From Mycolicibacterium iranicum (GTDB lineage Bacteria > Actinomycetota > Actinomycetes > Mycobacteriales > Mycobacteriaceae): a stretch of DNA of 64,000 nucleotides. Of this stretch, positions 23,366 through 31,855 are shown piece after piece. Within the stretch, counting starts at the first letter, position 1. Every line of letters starts with the position of its first letter. The stretch is from positions 87,883 to 151,882 of the forward strand of contig NZ_LQPC01000032.1 of NCBI RefSeq assembly GCF_002101705.1, in the 5' to 3' direction. Under the pieces are notes generated by a model, which ran no database searches, had not been told where the DNA came from, and saw nothing but the letters and a program-made list of their open reading frames with translations. The position numbers and the translations under genes are program-made.

Positions 23366-24645
23366 CTCAGCGGGTGCGTCAGTTCGTCGCGGTGCATCTT
23401 CGCCGCCCGGATCGCCACCACCGCCACCAGCACCGGCACGATGCCCGCGGCCAGGAAAATCGTCTCCATCGGCACGATTTTCGACAGCGGGCCGACGATT
23501 GCGAACGACACCGGCATGAAAGCCAGTGACACGAAGAAGTCCAGACTCGACACCCGTCCCAGCATCTCCGGTGGCACCCGCCGCTGCAGCAGCGTGCCCC
23601 AGATGACCATGCCTGCGCCGTCGGTCACCCCGATGACGAAGGTGGCCAACGCCATCAGCGGAAACGACGACGTGATGCCGACGATGACGAGCGGGATCGA
23701 TCCGACGCCCCACATCGCCATCATTGTCGTCAGATAGCGGCGCGGCATCCGGCGCGAGGAAACCGTCAATGCGCCCAACGCGCTGCCCACCCCGAAGAAC
23801 GCCAGGATGAAGCCGTACGACTGCGCGCCGTGGGTGAATCGATCCTGGGCGATGAACGGCAGCAGGACCTCGATCGGGCCGAGGACGACCAGCACGAAGA
23901 TGCTGGCGAACAGCAGCGTCCACAGCAGCCAGGGCGTCCTGCGCACGAAGCTGACACCGTCGCGCAGGTCCCGAAGGAGGTGAGGATTCTCCTGGTCTGC
24001 CTGTGGGTCAACGTTTTTGACGATCGATGAGCGGGTGGCCACCAGGAGTATCAGGCCGACGCCGAACAGCGCCGCCACCGCGACGGCGCCGAGCGACGGG
24101 AATGTCGCACCGATCAGCAGTCCCGCGACCGCCGGGCCGACGGCGCGCTGGAACACCGGCCGCACCATGCCCTCGACGCCGTTGGCTGCCAGCAGTTGTT
24201 CGGCAGGCAGGATTCTGGGCAGGATCGCGCTGTAGGCGGGAAAGAAGAACGCCGCCGCGATCCCCAGAGCCGCTGCCGCGACCGCCATATGCCAGATCTG
24301 CAGGGCGCCAACCATTCCCAGGACTGCGATGCCGGCGACGACCGCGGTGTTGACGGCCTCGACGGCAATGATGATCGCGCGCTGGTTGAGCCGGTCAGCG
24401 GCCAGCCCGCCCACGAGCACGAATGCGACGAGGCCCACCCCGAGGCACGTCGCGACAAGGGACAGTGCCGCGGGGTCGTTGGACAGCTCGATGACCTGCA
24501 GCGCCATCACGACGGCCCACATGCCCTCGGCGAAGATCGACACTGACACCGCCGCGATCAGAAGGCGATACTCGCGGAACCGGAACGGTGCGAGCACGCG
24601 CCAGCGACCGGGCGCCACCGGTTGAATGTCGAATTGAGTGCTCAC
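23362..24645 (-). CDS. MFS transporter (MFS_3 / enterobactin-exporter-like)
   Basis: 427 residues from GTG 24645; the Arg/Ser-rich extension to 24885 is rejected. Twelve-helix major facilitator pattern with the first half LLIAAVSVSIFAEGMWAVVMALQVIEL, VGLVAFVLVGGLAADRLNQRAI (motif A-like GGLAADRLNQR), IAAAFFFPAYSAILPRILPAEQLLAANG, and the second half ILAFFGVGSALGALTVSSRRMPRR. This resembles the MFS_3/TetA-like efflux group. Substrate unknown; a drug or siderophore exporter would fit. Not obviously linked to its neighbours. Confidence 0.85.
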   Translation of the reverse strand: MSTQFDIQPVAPGRWRVLAPFRFREYRLLIAAVSVSIFAEGMWAVVMALQVIELSNDPAALSLVATCLGVGLVAFVLVGGLAADRLNQRAIIIAVEAVNTAVVAGIAVLGMVGALQIWHMAVAAAALGIAAAFFFPAYSAILPRILPAEQLLAANGVEGMVRPVFQRAVGPAVAGLLIGATFPSLGAVAVAALFGVGLILLVATRSSIVKNVDPQADQENPHLLRDLRDGVSFVRRTPWLLWTLLFASIFVLVVLGPIEVLLPFIAQDRFTHGAQSYGFILAFFGVGSALGALTVSSRRMPRRYLTTMMAMWGVGSIPLVIVGITSSFPLMALATFVIGVTDGAGMVIWGTLLQRRVPPEMLGRVSSLDFFVSLAFMPVSFAIVGPLSKIVPMETIFLAAGIVPVLVAVVAIRAAKMHRDELTHPLS

Positions 24646-24772
24646 CGTCCGATGGTGACGCACGGGTGAGGCTGTCGTCGAACGATTTTCGGGCTGGCCC
24701 GATCGGTCGAGCGTGGGGGGGTATGTACGCGAATCGGCGATTTCGCGGGCATAGGGCCCACGCTCGGCTGGA

Positions 24773-25594
24773 CTAGGAGTCGGTGAAGGTCGCGGGCCGC
24801 CGCTGCTGGAATGCCTTCGTGCCCTCGCGGAAATCGTGCGAGTCCAGCAGCGCGAGCTGGCCCTTCTTCTCGCGTTCGAGCGCACCCTCCAGTTCGGTGA
24901 GCGTCGCGGCGTTGATCGCGTCCTTGGTTTTGCGCAGCGCGACCGCCGGGCCCGACACCAACGCGCCGATCACCTTGTCGACCTCGGCGTCGAACTCGTC
25001 GACGGGGTAGACGGCGCTTACCAGTCCCCAGCCGTAGGCTTCGGATGCCGGGATGCGCTCGGCCAGCAGCGCCATCCGCATCGCCCGGATCCGGCCGACG
25101 GCCGCGGCGATCAGGGCCGAGGCGCCGCCGTCGGGCATCAACCCGATCTTGGTGAATGCCAGCATGAAAAATGCCTTCTCCGAGGCGAGTACGACATCGC
25201 AGGCCAACGCCAGCGACGCCCCCACACCGGCGGCTGCGCCGTGCACGACCGCGACGGCGGGCTGCGGAAGCGCGACGATCGCGCGGATGCAGCGGTTCGC
25301 TGCGTCGAGGACATCGGCCGGGGTGCCTGCCGCACCCGGGTTGGCGTGGTCTTCCTCGCTGATGCCTGCGCCGGAGGAGAAGCCGCGCCCCGCGCCGCCG
25401 ATGCGGACCACCCGCACACGGGAATCGGTCGCCGCACGCTCGAGGGTGGCTGCGAAGGTCTGAAGCATCGGGGCGGTCAGCGAATTGAGGCTGTCGGGCC
25501 GGTTCAGGGTCACCGAGAGGACGCCGTCGGCGAGGCTCACGCCCAGGTCGGCAATGCCCTGGTACGCGGCGTCGTACCCGTCGTTGGAGGTCAA
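24773..25594 (-). CDS. Enoyl-CoA hydratase/isomerase-family protein (EchA10/11-like)
   Basis: 273-residue crotonase. First oxyanion block GRGFSSGAGISEEDHAN, second AAAVGASLALACDVVLASEKAFFMLAFTKIGLMPDGGASALI. The usual catalytic Glu residues are replaced (Ala-Ser-Leu and Leu-Met-Pro-Asp), so isomerase or other crotonase chemistry is more likely than hydration. It starts at a TTG (25594). It is divergent from the racemase gene with a dyad between, and this order (EchA, Mcr, SDR) matches Mtb Rv1142c-Rv1144 as I remember it. It likely works on branched or unsaturated acyl-CoA. Confidence 0.87.
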   Translation of the reverse strand: MTSNDGYDAAYQGIADLGVSLADGVLSVTLNRPDSLNSLTAPMLQTFAATLERAATDSRVRVVRIGGAGRGFSSGAGISEEDHANPGAAGTPADVLDAANRCIRAIVALPQPAVAVVHGAAAGVGASLALACDVVLASEKAFFMLAFTKIGLMPDGGASALIAAAVGRIRAMRMALLAERIPASEAYGWGLVSAVYPVDEFDAEVDKVIGALVSGPAVALRKTKDAINAATLTELEGALEREKKGQLALLDSHDFREGTKAFQQRRPATFTDS

Positions 25595-25648
25595 AGTCGT
25601 CCCCTGGTGTCTGGTGGTCTTCGCTGCCGAAGCCCCGTGGCCGGTACG

Positions 25649-25664
25649 ACTTGGTTATACAAGT
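25649..25664. promoter_or_regulatory. Inverted repeat between divergent echA and mcr
   Basis: ACTTG-GTTATA-CAAGT is a 5-6-5 dyad about 50 bp from both start codons. A TANNNT element, TAAGCT (25664-25669), adjoins it on the mcr side. It could be the operator of an unlinked regulator of the two lipid transcription units. Confidence 0.4.
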
Positions 25665-25712
25665 AAGCTATGTCGCGGTCAACCGAGCGATTCCGATGAA
25701 GGGCGGTCAGTC

Positions 25713-26807
25713 ATGGCTGGACCACTGCAGGGACTACGAGTTGTGGAGCTGGCGGGTATCGGCCCAGGGCCCCATGCGGCCATGATTCTCGGCGATCTCG
25801 GAGCAGACGTCGTGCGCATCGAGCGGCCCGGCAAGGGCCCGGGACCGGCCACCAAGCCCGGCGGGGACTATCTGCTGCGCAACCGCCGGTCGGTCGCGGC
25901 GAACCTCAAGAGCGAGGAGGACCGCGACATGGTGCTGCGGCTCATCGCGAAGGCCGACGTGCTCATCGAGGGATTCCGACCGGGGGTGACCGAGCGCCTC
26001 GGCCTCGGGCCCGAGGACTGCGCCAAGGTGAACGAGGGGCTGATCTACGCGCGGATGACCGGATGGGGTCAGGACGGCCCGCGCGCGCAGCAGGCCGGTC
26101 ACGACATCAACTACATCTCGCTCAACGGCACGCTGCACGCGATCGGCCGTGCCGGCGAGCGGCCGGTGCCCCCGCTGAACCTGGTCGGCGACTTCGGTGG
26201 CGGCTCGATGTTCCTGCTGGTGGGCGTGCTGTCCGCACTGTGGGAACGCCAGAGCTCCGGCAAGGGGCAGGTTGTCGACGCCGCGATGGTCGACGGATCG
26301 AGCGTGCTCTCGGCGATGATGTGGGCCTTCCGCGGCATGGGCATGTGGAGTGACGAACGCGGTGTGAACATGCTCGACACCGGCGCGCCCTACTACGACA
26401 CCTACGAGACCGCCGACGGAAAGTACGTCGCCGTCGGGGCCATCGAGCCGCAGTTCTACGCGCAGGTGCTCACCGGCCTCGGGTTGGAAGCCTCCGATCT
26501 ACCCGACCAGAACGACATGAGCCGCTGGCCCGAGCTGCGTGCGGCGTTCACCAAGGCCTTCGCCGCCCACGACCGCGACCACTGGGCGAAGGTGTTCGCC
26601 GGCACCGACGCGTGCGTGACGCCGGTGCTGTCGTTCGCCGAGGTGGAGTCCGAGCCCCACAACACCGAGCGCGGCACCTTTTACAGCGAGAACGGGTCGC
26701 TGTACCCCGCACCCGCGCCGCGCTTCTCGCGCAGCGTGCCCTCGGCTCCGAAAGCGCCGGGTGTGCCCGGCGCCGACACCGAAGCTGTTCTGCAGGAATG
26801 GGTTTGA
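25713..26807 (+). CDS. mcr: Alpha-methylacyl-CoA racemase (CoA-transferase family III)
   Basis: 364 residues from ATG 25713; the upstream frame is shadow of the echA region. It begins MAGPLQGLRVVELAGIGPGPHAAMILGDLGADVVRIERPG, the family III CoA-binding start. The active-site residues of Mtb Mcr (His, Asp, Glu) correspond to His in GHDINYISLNG, Asp in LVGDFGGGSM, and Glu in the YETADGKYVAVGAIEPQF region. Mcr epimerises 2-methylacyl-CoA such as pristanoyl-CoA and bile-acid-type side chains, so that the S-form can enter beta-oxidation. It starts an operon with an SDR and a nitronate monooxygenase-like gene. Confidence 0.92.
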   Translation: MAGPLQGLRVVELAGIGPGPHAAMILGDLGADVVRIERPGKGPGPATKPGGDYLLRNRRSVAANLKSEEDRDMVLRLIAKADVLIEGFRPGVTERLGLGPEDCAKVNEGLIYARMTGWGQDGPRAQQAGHDINYISLNGTLHAIGRAGERPVPPLNLVGDFGGGSMFLLVGVLSALWERQSSGKGQVVDAAMVDGSSVLSAMMWAFRGMGMWSDERGVNMLDTGAPYYDTYETADGKYVAVGAIEPQFYAQVLTGLGLEASDLPDQNDMSRWPELRAAFTKAFAAHDRDHWAKVFAGTDACVTPVLSFAEVESEPHNTERGTFYSENGSLYPAPAPRFSRSVPSAPKAPGVPGADTEAVLQEWV

Positions 26808-26838
26808 CCTCTTAACCACGAGAGAAGGGAAACGATCT

Positions 26839-27591
26839 GTGGAGATCAAAGACGCGGCTGCCGTCGTCACCGGAGGTGCTTCCGGTCTCGGGCTCGCAAC
26901 AACCAAGCGACTGCTCGACCGAGGCGCTTCGGTCGTCGTGATCGACCTGAAGGGCGAGGACGTCGTCGCCGAGCTGGGCCCGCGGGCCAAGTTCGTCGAG
27001 GCCAACGTCGTCGACCCGGAGCAGGTGACCGCTGCGCTGGACGCTGCCGAGGAGTTCGGCCCGCTGCGCATCAACGTCAACTGCGCCGGCATCGGCAACG
27101 CGATCAAGACGCTCGGCAAGGACGGCCCGTTTCCGCTCGACGCCTTCAAGAAGGTGGTCGAGGTCAACCTGATCGGCACCTTCAACGTGCTGCGGCTGAG
27201 CGCGGAGCGGATCGCAAAAACCGAACCGATCAACGGGGAGCGCGGCGTCATCGTCAACACCGCGTCGGTTGCCGCGTTCGAAGGCCAGATCGGCCAGGCC
27301 GCCTACTCCGCCTCCAAAGGTGGCGTCGTGGGCATGACCCTGCCGATCGCCCGCGATCTGTCGCGCGAGTTCATCCGCGTGTGCACGATCGCGCCGGGCC
27401 TGTTCAAGACGCCGCTTCTGGGCTCTCTGCCGGAGGAGGCGCAGGCCTCCCTCGGCAAGCAGGTGCCCCACCCGGCCCGCCTCGGTGATCCCGACGAGTA
27501 CGGTGCGTTGGCCGTGCACATCGTCGAGAACCCGATGCTCAACGGCGAGACGATCCGCCTCGACGGCGCGATCCGGATGGCGCCGAGGTGA
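26839..27591 (+). CDS. 3-hydroxyacyl-CoA dehydrogenase type SDR (HSD10-like)
   Basis: 250 residues from GTG 26839 behind a GAGAAGGGA ribosome site. Rossmann TGGASGLGLATTKRL, NAD-selecting VVVIDLKGED, NCAGIGNAIKT, the catalytic IVNTASVAAFEGQIGQAAYSASKGG (Ser, Tyr, Lys), and the C-terminal APGLFKTPLLGSLPEE and RLDGAIRMAPR. The overall pattern is that of 17-beta-HSD10, which oxidises 3-hydroxyacyl-CoA and 2-methyl branched substrates. That fits directly behind the racemase. The last codons overlap the next gene (GTGA). Confidence 0.9.
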   Translation: MEIKDAAAVVTGGASGLGLATTKRLLDRGASVVVIDLKGEDVVAELGPRAKFVEANVVDPEQVTAALDAAEEFGPLRINVNCAGIGNAIKTLGKDGPFPLDAFKKVVEVNLIGTFNVLRLSAERIAKTEPINGERGVIVNTASVAAFEGQIGQAAYSASKGGVVGMTLPIARDLSREFIRVCTIAPGLFKTPLLGSLPEEAQASLGKQVPHPARLGDPDEYGALAVHIVENPMLNGETIRLDGAIRMAPR

Positions 27592-28580
27592 GCATCAGGA
27601 CGAAGTTCACCGAGGCGTTCGGGGTCGAGCATCCGATCGCCCAGGGTGGCATGCAGTGGGTGGGCCGCGCGGAACTTGTTGCGGCCGTGGCGAATGCAGG
27701 TGCGCTGGGTTTTATCACCGCGTTGACGCAGCCGACGCCTGCCGATCTGGCGAACGAGATCGCCAAGACGCGGGATCTGACGGACAAGCCGTTCGGGGTG
27801 AACCTGACGATCCTGCCGGCGATCAATCCGCCGCCGTACGACGAGTATCGCCAGGTGATCGTCGACGCCGGTATCAAGATCGTCGAGACGGCGGGTTCCA
27901 ACCCGGCACCGCACCTGCCGATGTTCCACGACAACGGAATCAAGGTGCTGCACAAGTGCACGTCGGTGCGCCATGCGGTCAAGGCTCAGTCGCTGGGTGT
28001 GGACGGCATCAGCATCGACGGGTTCGAGTGTGCCGGTCACCCCGGTGAGGACGACGTTCCCGGCCTGGTGCTGATTCCGGCGGCGGCTGACAAGATCGAG
28101 ATCCCGATGATCGCCTCGGGCGGGTTCGCCGACAGCCGCGGCCTCGTCGCGGCGCTGGCGCTGGGTGCCGACGGCATCAACATGGGCTCACGGTTCATGT
28201 GCACCGTCGAATCGTGTATTCACCAGAACGTCAAGGAAGCGATCGTGGCGGGCGACGAGCGGGGTACGGAATTGATCTTCCGTAGCCTGCACAACACCGC
28301 GCGGGTCGCGTCGAACGTCGTCTCCCGTGAGGTGGTCGAGATCCTCAAAGGCGGCGGTCAGTTCGAGGACGTCAAGGATCTGGTGGCTGGAGTCCGCGGT
28401 CGCAAGGTGTTCGACGACGGCGACATCGACGCCGGGATTTGGACTGTCGGAACGGCGATGGGCCTGATCAACGACATCCCGACCGTCGGCGAACTCGTGT
28501 CACGGATCGTGGGCGAAGCGGAGGAAATCATCAGCGGCCGCTTGGCGGGCATGGTCACGCCGGTGCCGCAAAGGGTCTGA
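27588..28580 (+). CDS. Nitronate monooxygenase / 2-nitropropane dioxygenase-like flavoprotein
   Basis: 330-residue FMN TIM-barrel protein: PIAQGGMQWVGRAELVAAVANAGALGFI (start), KPFGVNLTI, KVLHKCTSVRHAVKAQSLGVDGISIDGFECAGHPGEDDV (His of ECAGHPGED is the usual catalytic base), PMIASGGFADSRGLVAALALGADGINMGSRFMCT (phosphate site). Such enzymes oxidise nitronates or act as enoyl reductases. Here it is co-translated with acyl-CoA enzymes, so a role in acyl-CoA metabolism is as likely as detoxification. Followed by a strong terminator palindrome. Confidence 0.88.
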   Translation: MSIRTKFTEAFGVEHPIAQGGMQWVGRAELVAAVANAGALGFITALTQPTPADLANEIAKTRDLTDKPFGVNLTILPAINPPPYDEYRQVIVDAGIKIVETAGSNPAPHLPMFHDNGIKVLHKCTSVRHAVKAQSLGVDGISIDGFECAGHPGEDDVPGLVLIPAAADKIEIPMIASGGFADSRGLVAALALGADGINMGSRFMCTVESCIHQNVKEAIVAGDERGTELIFRSLHNTARVASNVVSREVVEILKGGGQFEDVKDLVAGVRGRKVFDDGDIDAGIWTVGTAMGLINDIPTVGELVSRIVGEAEEIISGRLAGMVTPVPQRV

Positions 28581-28584
28581 CAAG

Positions 28585-28648
28585 GACGCTCGGAGCGTCA
28601 GGCAAACCGAAGAAAGTCAGAACGCGCGCCCCGCGGGGCGCGCGTTCT
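28585..28648. terminator. Terminator region with a perfect 30-bp palindrome
   Basis: 28619-28648 is a fully self-complementary 30-mer of GC-rich sequence with AGAA/TTCT ends. A smaller hairpin GACGCT-CGG-AGCGTC precedes it at 28585-28599. It lies between the nitronate monooxygenase-like gene and a convergent small gene whose stop begins two bases later, so it probably stops transcription from both sides. Confidence 0.78.
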
Positions 28649-28649
28649 C

Positions 28650-28844
28650 TCATACCGCGGTAGGGAGAGCCTGGTCGTCGTCGAGTTGCTCCGAGGTCAG
28701 GCCCTCGACGAGGAAATCGCCGTGGTAGAGCGCCTCGAAATCAACCTTGATGACATCAGCGTTGGTGTCGTCGATCCACATGTACTGAACAGTAACCACG
28801 GGCTCTAAGAGTTCTTTGAGCCTGTTGTCGGAAAACTGTGGCAA
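28650..28844 (-). CDS. Small acidic hypothetical protein
   Basis: 64 residues, Asp/Glu-rich, no transmembrane segment (…VTVQYMWIDDTNADVIKVDFEALYHGDFLVEGLTSEQLDDD…). The alternation of hydrophobic and acidic residues suggests a small alpha/beta domain. Not recognised. Its stop lies against the bidirectional terminator and it has normal codon pattern, so it is probably a real gene. It is followed upstream by a convergent-spaced DoxX gene on the same strand 45 bp away. Confidence 0.55.
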   Translation of the reverse strand: MPQFSDNRLKELLEPVVTVQYMWIDDTNADVIKVDFEALYHGDFLVEGLTSEQLDDDQALPTAV

Positions 28845-28888
28845 TTCTTACCGCTGGGTAGGGTCGCCGTTCTACCGGCCGGTAGCAA

Positions 28889-29434
28889 TCACTGGCCAGG
28901 CGGGGCCGGCGGCGCGGTGAAGTGAATCGGATTGCTGCCGTAGAGCGCTAGCCAGGTCACCACCGCCGCGACGAACGCGAGCGCCAACAGCGCTAGCTTC
29001 ACCCGCGGTGACCAGGTGAGTCGCCCGAGGACGCGGGCATCGACGGAGTACGCGCCCGCCCCGGTGAACAGCAGGGCCGCACCGCCCAGCCCGATCAGGA
29101 ACGGCACATTGAACGGCTCCGACCAGAAGGCGGACCCAGACACGTTGACCGCCCATGCGCACAGCATTGCGCCGAGCGTGGCGCTGCCTGCCAGGGGTGT
29201 CAGAACTCCGAGCAGCAGACCGATGCCCGCCAGGGTCTCGGTCGCGGTGACCATGAACGCCGCGAACCCGGGAAGGCGCCATCCGGCGTCGGTCAGGAAC
29301 TGCACCGTCATCCCGAAGTCGGCGGCTTTGATCAGTCCTGCTTGCAGGATGGCCGCGCCGATCCCGAGGCGCAGGATCAGCAGGCCAGTGTTCACGGCCG
29401 TGTCGGGGGAGACCCGGGTGGTGGTGTCGGTCAT
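28889..29434 (-). CDS. DoxX-family membrane protein
   Basis: 181 residues with four helices: TGLLILRLGIGAAILQAGLIKAADF, FMVTATETLAGIGLLLGVLTPLAGSATLGAML, FLIGLGGAALLFTGAGAYSVDA, and LALLALAFVAAVVTWLALYG. The GAGAYSVDA segment near the third helix is typical of DoxX. It is divergent from the mmpL gene; a palindrome at 29487-29505 lies between and may control both. Role in membrane redox balance is family knowledge; the substrate is not visible. Confidence 0.83.
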   Translation of the reverse strand: MTDTTTRVSPDTAVNTGLLILRLGIGAAILQAGLIKAADFGMTVQFLTDAGWRLPGFAAFMVTATETLAGIGLLLGVLTPLAGSATLGAMLCAWAVNVSGSAFWSEPFNVPFLIGLGGAALLFTGAGAYSVDARVLGRLTWSPRVKLALLALAFVAAVVTWLALYGSNPIHFTAPPAPPGQ

Positions 29435-29486
29435 GTCAGGTCGACCTTACGACGTCGCGAAACTCATCGCCGGGTCTGGCGCCATC

Positions 29487-29505
29487 AAGTTATCGTTGAT
29501 AACTT
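29487..29505. promoter_or_regulatory. TetR-type operator between doxX and mmpL
   Basis: AAGTTATCGTTGATAACTT is a perfect 8-3-8 palindrome. A TANNNT element, TAACTT, occurs at its right end (29500-29505) for the mmpL gene, and by symmetry on the other strand for doxX. The tetR gene that ends the mmpL unit is the obvious candidate repressor. Confidence 0.65.
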
Positions 29506-29535
29506 AGCGGCGATATCTCAGGAGGTCCGTTCGGG

Positions 29536-31854
29536 ATGTTGCACCGCATCGCCCTGCTCGCCATCGCGGCACCGCGTCGCGTTCTGGTGATCGCGCTGCT
29601 GGTCATGGCCGGCTGCGGCATCTTCGGCGTCCCCGTCGTCACGCACCTCTCGGCGGGCGGCTTCGGTGATCCGACCTCCGAATCGGCCCGCGCCACACAA
29701 CTGCTCGTCGACAAATTCGACCAGGGTGACATGGACCTCGTCATCAGCGTCACCTCGGCCGACGGCGTCGACAGCCCGGCAGCACGTCAGGTCGGAACCG
29801 ACCTGGCCGCCCGGCTGTCCGAATCGCCTCACGTCGGCACCGTGACGTCGGCGTGGACGGCACCGCCGACTGCCGCGCCCGCACTCGTCAGCGAGAACGG
29901 AAAGACGGGGCTCATCGTCGCCGGGATCACCGGCGGAGAGAGTGGCGCGCAGAAGCATGCCAAGGCGCTGGCCGACGAGCTCGTGCACGATCGAGACGGT
30001 GTCACCGTGCGCGCCGGCGGCGTGGCGATGACCTATGTGCAGATCAACTCGCAGACCGAGAAAGACCTGCTGATGATGGAATCCATTGCGATTCCACTGA
30101 GTTTCGCGGTCCTGGTGTGGGTCTTCGGAGGCCTCCTCGCGGCCGCGCTGCCGTTGGCGGTGGGTGCGTTCGCGATTCTCGGATCGATGGCGGTGCTGCG
30201 CGCAGTCACCCTCGTCACCGACGTTTCGATCTTCGCGCTGAACCTCTCCATCGCGATGGGCCTGGCACTGGCGATCGACTACACCCTGCTGATCATCAGC
30301 CGCTATCGCGACGAACTGACCGACATCGGTGACGCAGGGCCCGCCGGCCGCGAGGCGGCACTGATCCGCACGATGGTGACGGCCGGTCGGACGGTGCTGT
30401 TCTCGGCGTTGACCGTGGCACTGTCGATGGTCGCGATGGTGCTGTTCCCGATGTACTTCCTGAAATCGTTCGCCTACGCGGGCATCGCGGTCGTCGGATT
30501 CGCGGCGCTGGCGGCGATCGTCGTGGCGCCCGCCGCGATCATGCTCGCCGGGGACAGGCTCGACTCGCTGGACGTGCGCAGGCTGGTCCGGCGAATCCTG
30601 GGCAGGCCGGAACCGCAGATCAAGCCCGTCGAGCAGATGTTCTGGTACCGGTCGACGAAATTCGTGATGCGACGGTCGATTCCGATCGGTGTGTCCGTCG
30701 TCGCGCTGCTCCTGCTGCTCGGAGCGCCGTTCCTCGGCGCCAAATGGGGATTCCCTGACGACCGGGTCCTCCCGGAGTCCGCCTCGGCCCGGCAGATCGG
30801 CGACGAACTGCGCGAGGACTTCGCCGTCGATTCGTCGACGAATGTCGTCGTCGTACTCCCCGATGTCGACGGCATTGCCCCCGGCGATCTCGACCGCTAC
30901 GCCGCAGAACTCTCCCGCGTCGACGACGTCTCCTCGGTGTCCGCGCCCGGCGGAACGTTCGCAGACGGGAAGAGAGTCGGGGAACCCTCTGCGGCAACGG
31001 GATCGGCCGGCGGCAGCGCCTTTCTCACCATCGCGAGCACGGCCGCGTTGTTCACCGACGCGTCGGAGGCGCAGCTCGATCGTCTGCACGCCGTCGCGCC
31101 ACCGGGAGGCCGCGATGTGTTGCTGACGGGGCTGGCCCAGGTCAACCGCGACAGTGCCGATGCGATCACGGATCGGTTGCCGACGGTGCTCGCGGTGATA
31201 GCAGCGATCACGTTCGTGCTGCTGTTCCTGTTGACCGGTAGCGTGGTGTTGCCGCTGAAGGCATTGGTGCTCAACGTCTTATCGCTCACCGCGGCGTTCG
31301 GTGCGCTGGTGTGGATCTTTCAGGACGGCCATCTCGGGGCATTGGGTACCACGCCGACGGGAACGCTGGTGGCCAACATGCCGGTGCTGCTGTTCTGCAT
31401 CGCGTTCGGCCTTTCGATGGACTACGAGGTGTTCCTGATCAGCCGCATCCGGGAATACTGGCTGGCCTCGGATCAGAGCACCCGCGCCTCCGGCAGTCTC
31501 GCTCCTCACGTGCGCAGCGACGAGAGCGTCGCGCTCGGCCTGGCGCGGACCGGGCGGGTGGTCACGGCGGCGGCACTGTTGATGTCCATCTCGTTCGCGG
31601 CGCTGATCGCGGCGAAGGTCGCGTTCATGCGCATGTTCGGTGTCGGGTTGACCTTGGCCATCCTCGCCGACGCTACGCTGGTCCGGATGCTGTTGGTGCC
31701 CGCGTTCATGCACGTGCTCGGCCGGTGGAACTGGTGGGCGCCCAAGCCGCTGGCGCGACTGCATGCGCGCATCGGCATCAGTGAGTCCGTCGGCGACAAG
31801 GATCGGCTCGCGCCCGCGCCGGAACGCCTCGCCTCGGGGAGGGCCGTTGACTGA
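29536..31854 (+). CDS. MmpL/RND-family lipid transporter
   Basis: 772-residue RND permease of the MMPL type. Two repeats: helix, a large outside domain (residues ~40-170 and ~390-530), then five helices. The conserved proton-relay stretch is visible in each half: AMGLALAIDYTLLIISRYRDE and AFGLSMDYEVFLISRIREYW, both with the D-Y of the family. AGGAGGT 10 nt before the ATG is near-perfect. In Mtb the locus that I recall as mmpL13a/b is split in two; here it is one intact gene. It likely exports a lipid or a drug, and is followed by its own TetR gene. Confidence 0.9.
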   Translation: MLHRIALLAIAAPRRVLVIALLVMAGCGIFGVPVVTHLSAGGFGDPTSESARATQLLVDKFDQGDMDLVISVTSADGVDSPAARQVGTDLAARLSESPHVGTVTSAWTAPPTAAPALVSENGKTGLIVAGITGGESGAQKHAKALADELVHDRDGVTVRAGGVAMTYVQINSQTEKDLLMMESIAIPLSFAVLVWVFGGLLAAALPLAVGAFAILGSMAVLRAVTLVTDVSIFALNLSIAMGLALAIDYTLLIISRYRDELTDIGDAGPAGREAALIRTMVTAGRTVLFSALTVALSMVAMVLFPMYFLKSFAYAGIAVVGFAALAAIVVAPAAIMLAGDRLDSLDVRRLVRRILGRPEPQIKPVEQMFWYRSTKFVMRRSIPIGVSVVALLLLLGAPFLGAKWGFPDDRVLPESASARQIGDELREDFAVDSSTNVVVVLPDVDGIAPGDLDRYAAELSRVDDVSSVSAPGGTFADGKRVGEPSAATGSAGGSAFLTIASTAALFTDASEAQLDRLHAVAPPGGRDVLLTGLAQVNRDSADAITDRLPTVLAVIAAITFVLLFLLTGSVVLPLKALVLNVLSLTAAFGALVWIFQDGHLGALGTTPTGTLVANMPVLLFCIAFGLSMDYEVFLISRIREYWLASDQSTRASGSLAPHVRSDESVALGLARTGRVVTAAALLMSISFAALIAAKVAFMRMFGVGLTLAILADATLVRMLLVPAFMHVLGRWNWWAPKPLARLHARIGISESVGDKDRLAPAPERLASGRAVD

Positions 31855-31855
31855 T

